A stretch of 64,000 bases of DNA from Alphaproteobacteria bacterium (GTDB lineage Bacteria; Pseudomonadota; Alphaproteobacteria; Rhizobiales; Rhizobiaceae). Of this stretch, positions 63,901 through 64,000 are shown in pieces (the first letter of the stretch is position 1; every line of letters begins with the position of its first letter). Under the pieces are notes generated by a model that saw only the letters and a program-made list of their open reading frames with translations, had not been told where the DNA came from and did no database searches. The stretch lies in the NCBI GenBank assembly GCA_024742485.1, contig JANSYK010000001.1, positions 62,001-126,000 of the forward strand, written 5' to 3'. The translations under genes and the position numbers were made by a program.

Positions 63901-64000
63901 CGACCTTGATATTCGCGGCGCAGGCAATCTTCTGGGGGAGGAACAGTCGGGCCACATTCGAGAGGTTGGATTCGAGCTCTACCAGCATATGCTGGAAGAA
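60995..64000 (+). CDS. mfd: Transcription-repair coupling factor Mfd, partial (runs off the window)
   Basis: The first 1002 codons are visible; typical Mfd is about 1150-1170 residues, so most of the gene is here. Starting [20 protein letters not shown], it has the UvrB-like module ([22 protein letters not shown]), the RNA-polymerase-interacting domain ([24 protein letters not shown]) and the translocase: [20 protein letters not shown] (Walker A), [16 protein letters not shown] (DExH), [22 protein letters not shown] and [24 protein letters not shown]. It releases stalled polymerase and recruits UvrA. The C-terminal part is outside the window. Confidence 0.97.
   Translation, partial: [1002 protein letters not shown]

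Overview
The window is about 64 kb of chromosomal DNA with moderate-to-high GC and dense, mostly operonic gene packing. It looks like an alphaproteobacterium, most likely of the order Hyphomicrobiales (Rhizobiales). The reasons are the housekeeping order glmU-glmS-DUF502-recG-sdhE-mfd at the right end, the number of ABC importers (five loci), and frequent ATGA/GTGA stop-start overlaps. I see no insertion sequence, prophage, CRISPR array or rRNA operon. One tRNA gene (Lys, TTT) is present.

Left region, 1-10.9 kb, minus strand. A long, probably single operon runs leftward from a TetR-type repressor: acyl-CoA dehydrogenase, two MDR-type reductases, livH-livM-livG-livF, a long-chain acyl-CoA synthetase, livK and the start of an enoyl-CoA hydratase. 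Together they read as import, CoA activation and beta-oxidation of an unknown carboxylic acid. A 20-bp palindrome sits upstream of the repressor gene.

11-26.5 kb, surface glycan and transport. UDP-glucose dehydrogenase and UDP-glucuronate decarboxylase make UDP-GlcA and UDP-xylose. A histidine phosphatase and a four-gene family-5 (peptide/oligosaccharide) ABC importer follow. They converge on a four-gene, translationally coupled glycosyltransferase cassette, then a ~700-bp gene-free stretch holding a long inverted repeat, then an FkbM methyltransferase.

26.5-35.7 kb, accessory metabolism. An operon of a membrane diiron desaturase-like protein, a PhnD-like binding protein without a signal peptide, a non-pyrrolysine MttB-family methyltransferase and a DAO-family FAD oxidoreductase is divergent from an XRE regulator. 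It looks like a quaternary-amine catabolic system that I cannot assign. Next come a secreted diheme RoxA-like protein and a LuxR-type regulator. Both have the same 16-bp near-palindrome about 80-87 bp upstream of the start codon, which suggests a small regulon.

35.7-41 kb, a three-protease locus. A membrane-anchored subtilisin-like protease is translationally coupled to a secreted trypsin-like protease and followed by a second one. A strong UUCG-loop terminator closes the locus.

41-51.2 kb, two more importers, minus strand. An AfuABC-type system with an inositol-monophosphatase-family enzyme probably imports sugar phosphates. A polar amino-acid importer is in an operon with a class IV aminotransferase and a GntR regulator; a perfect palindrome lies exactly in the -35/-10 spacer of its promoter.

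51.5-64 kb, housekeeping. An ABC exporter membrane domain without an ATPase domain, a small secreted cysteine protein, tRNA-Lys, a CcdA-like protein, GlmU, GlmS, a DUF502 protein, RecG, SdhE and the first two-thirds or so of Mfd, which runs off the window.
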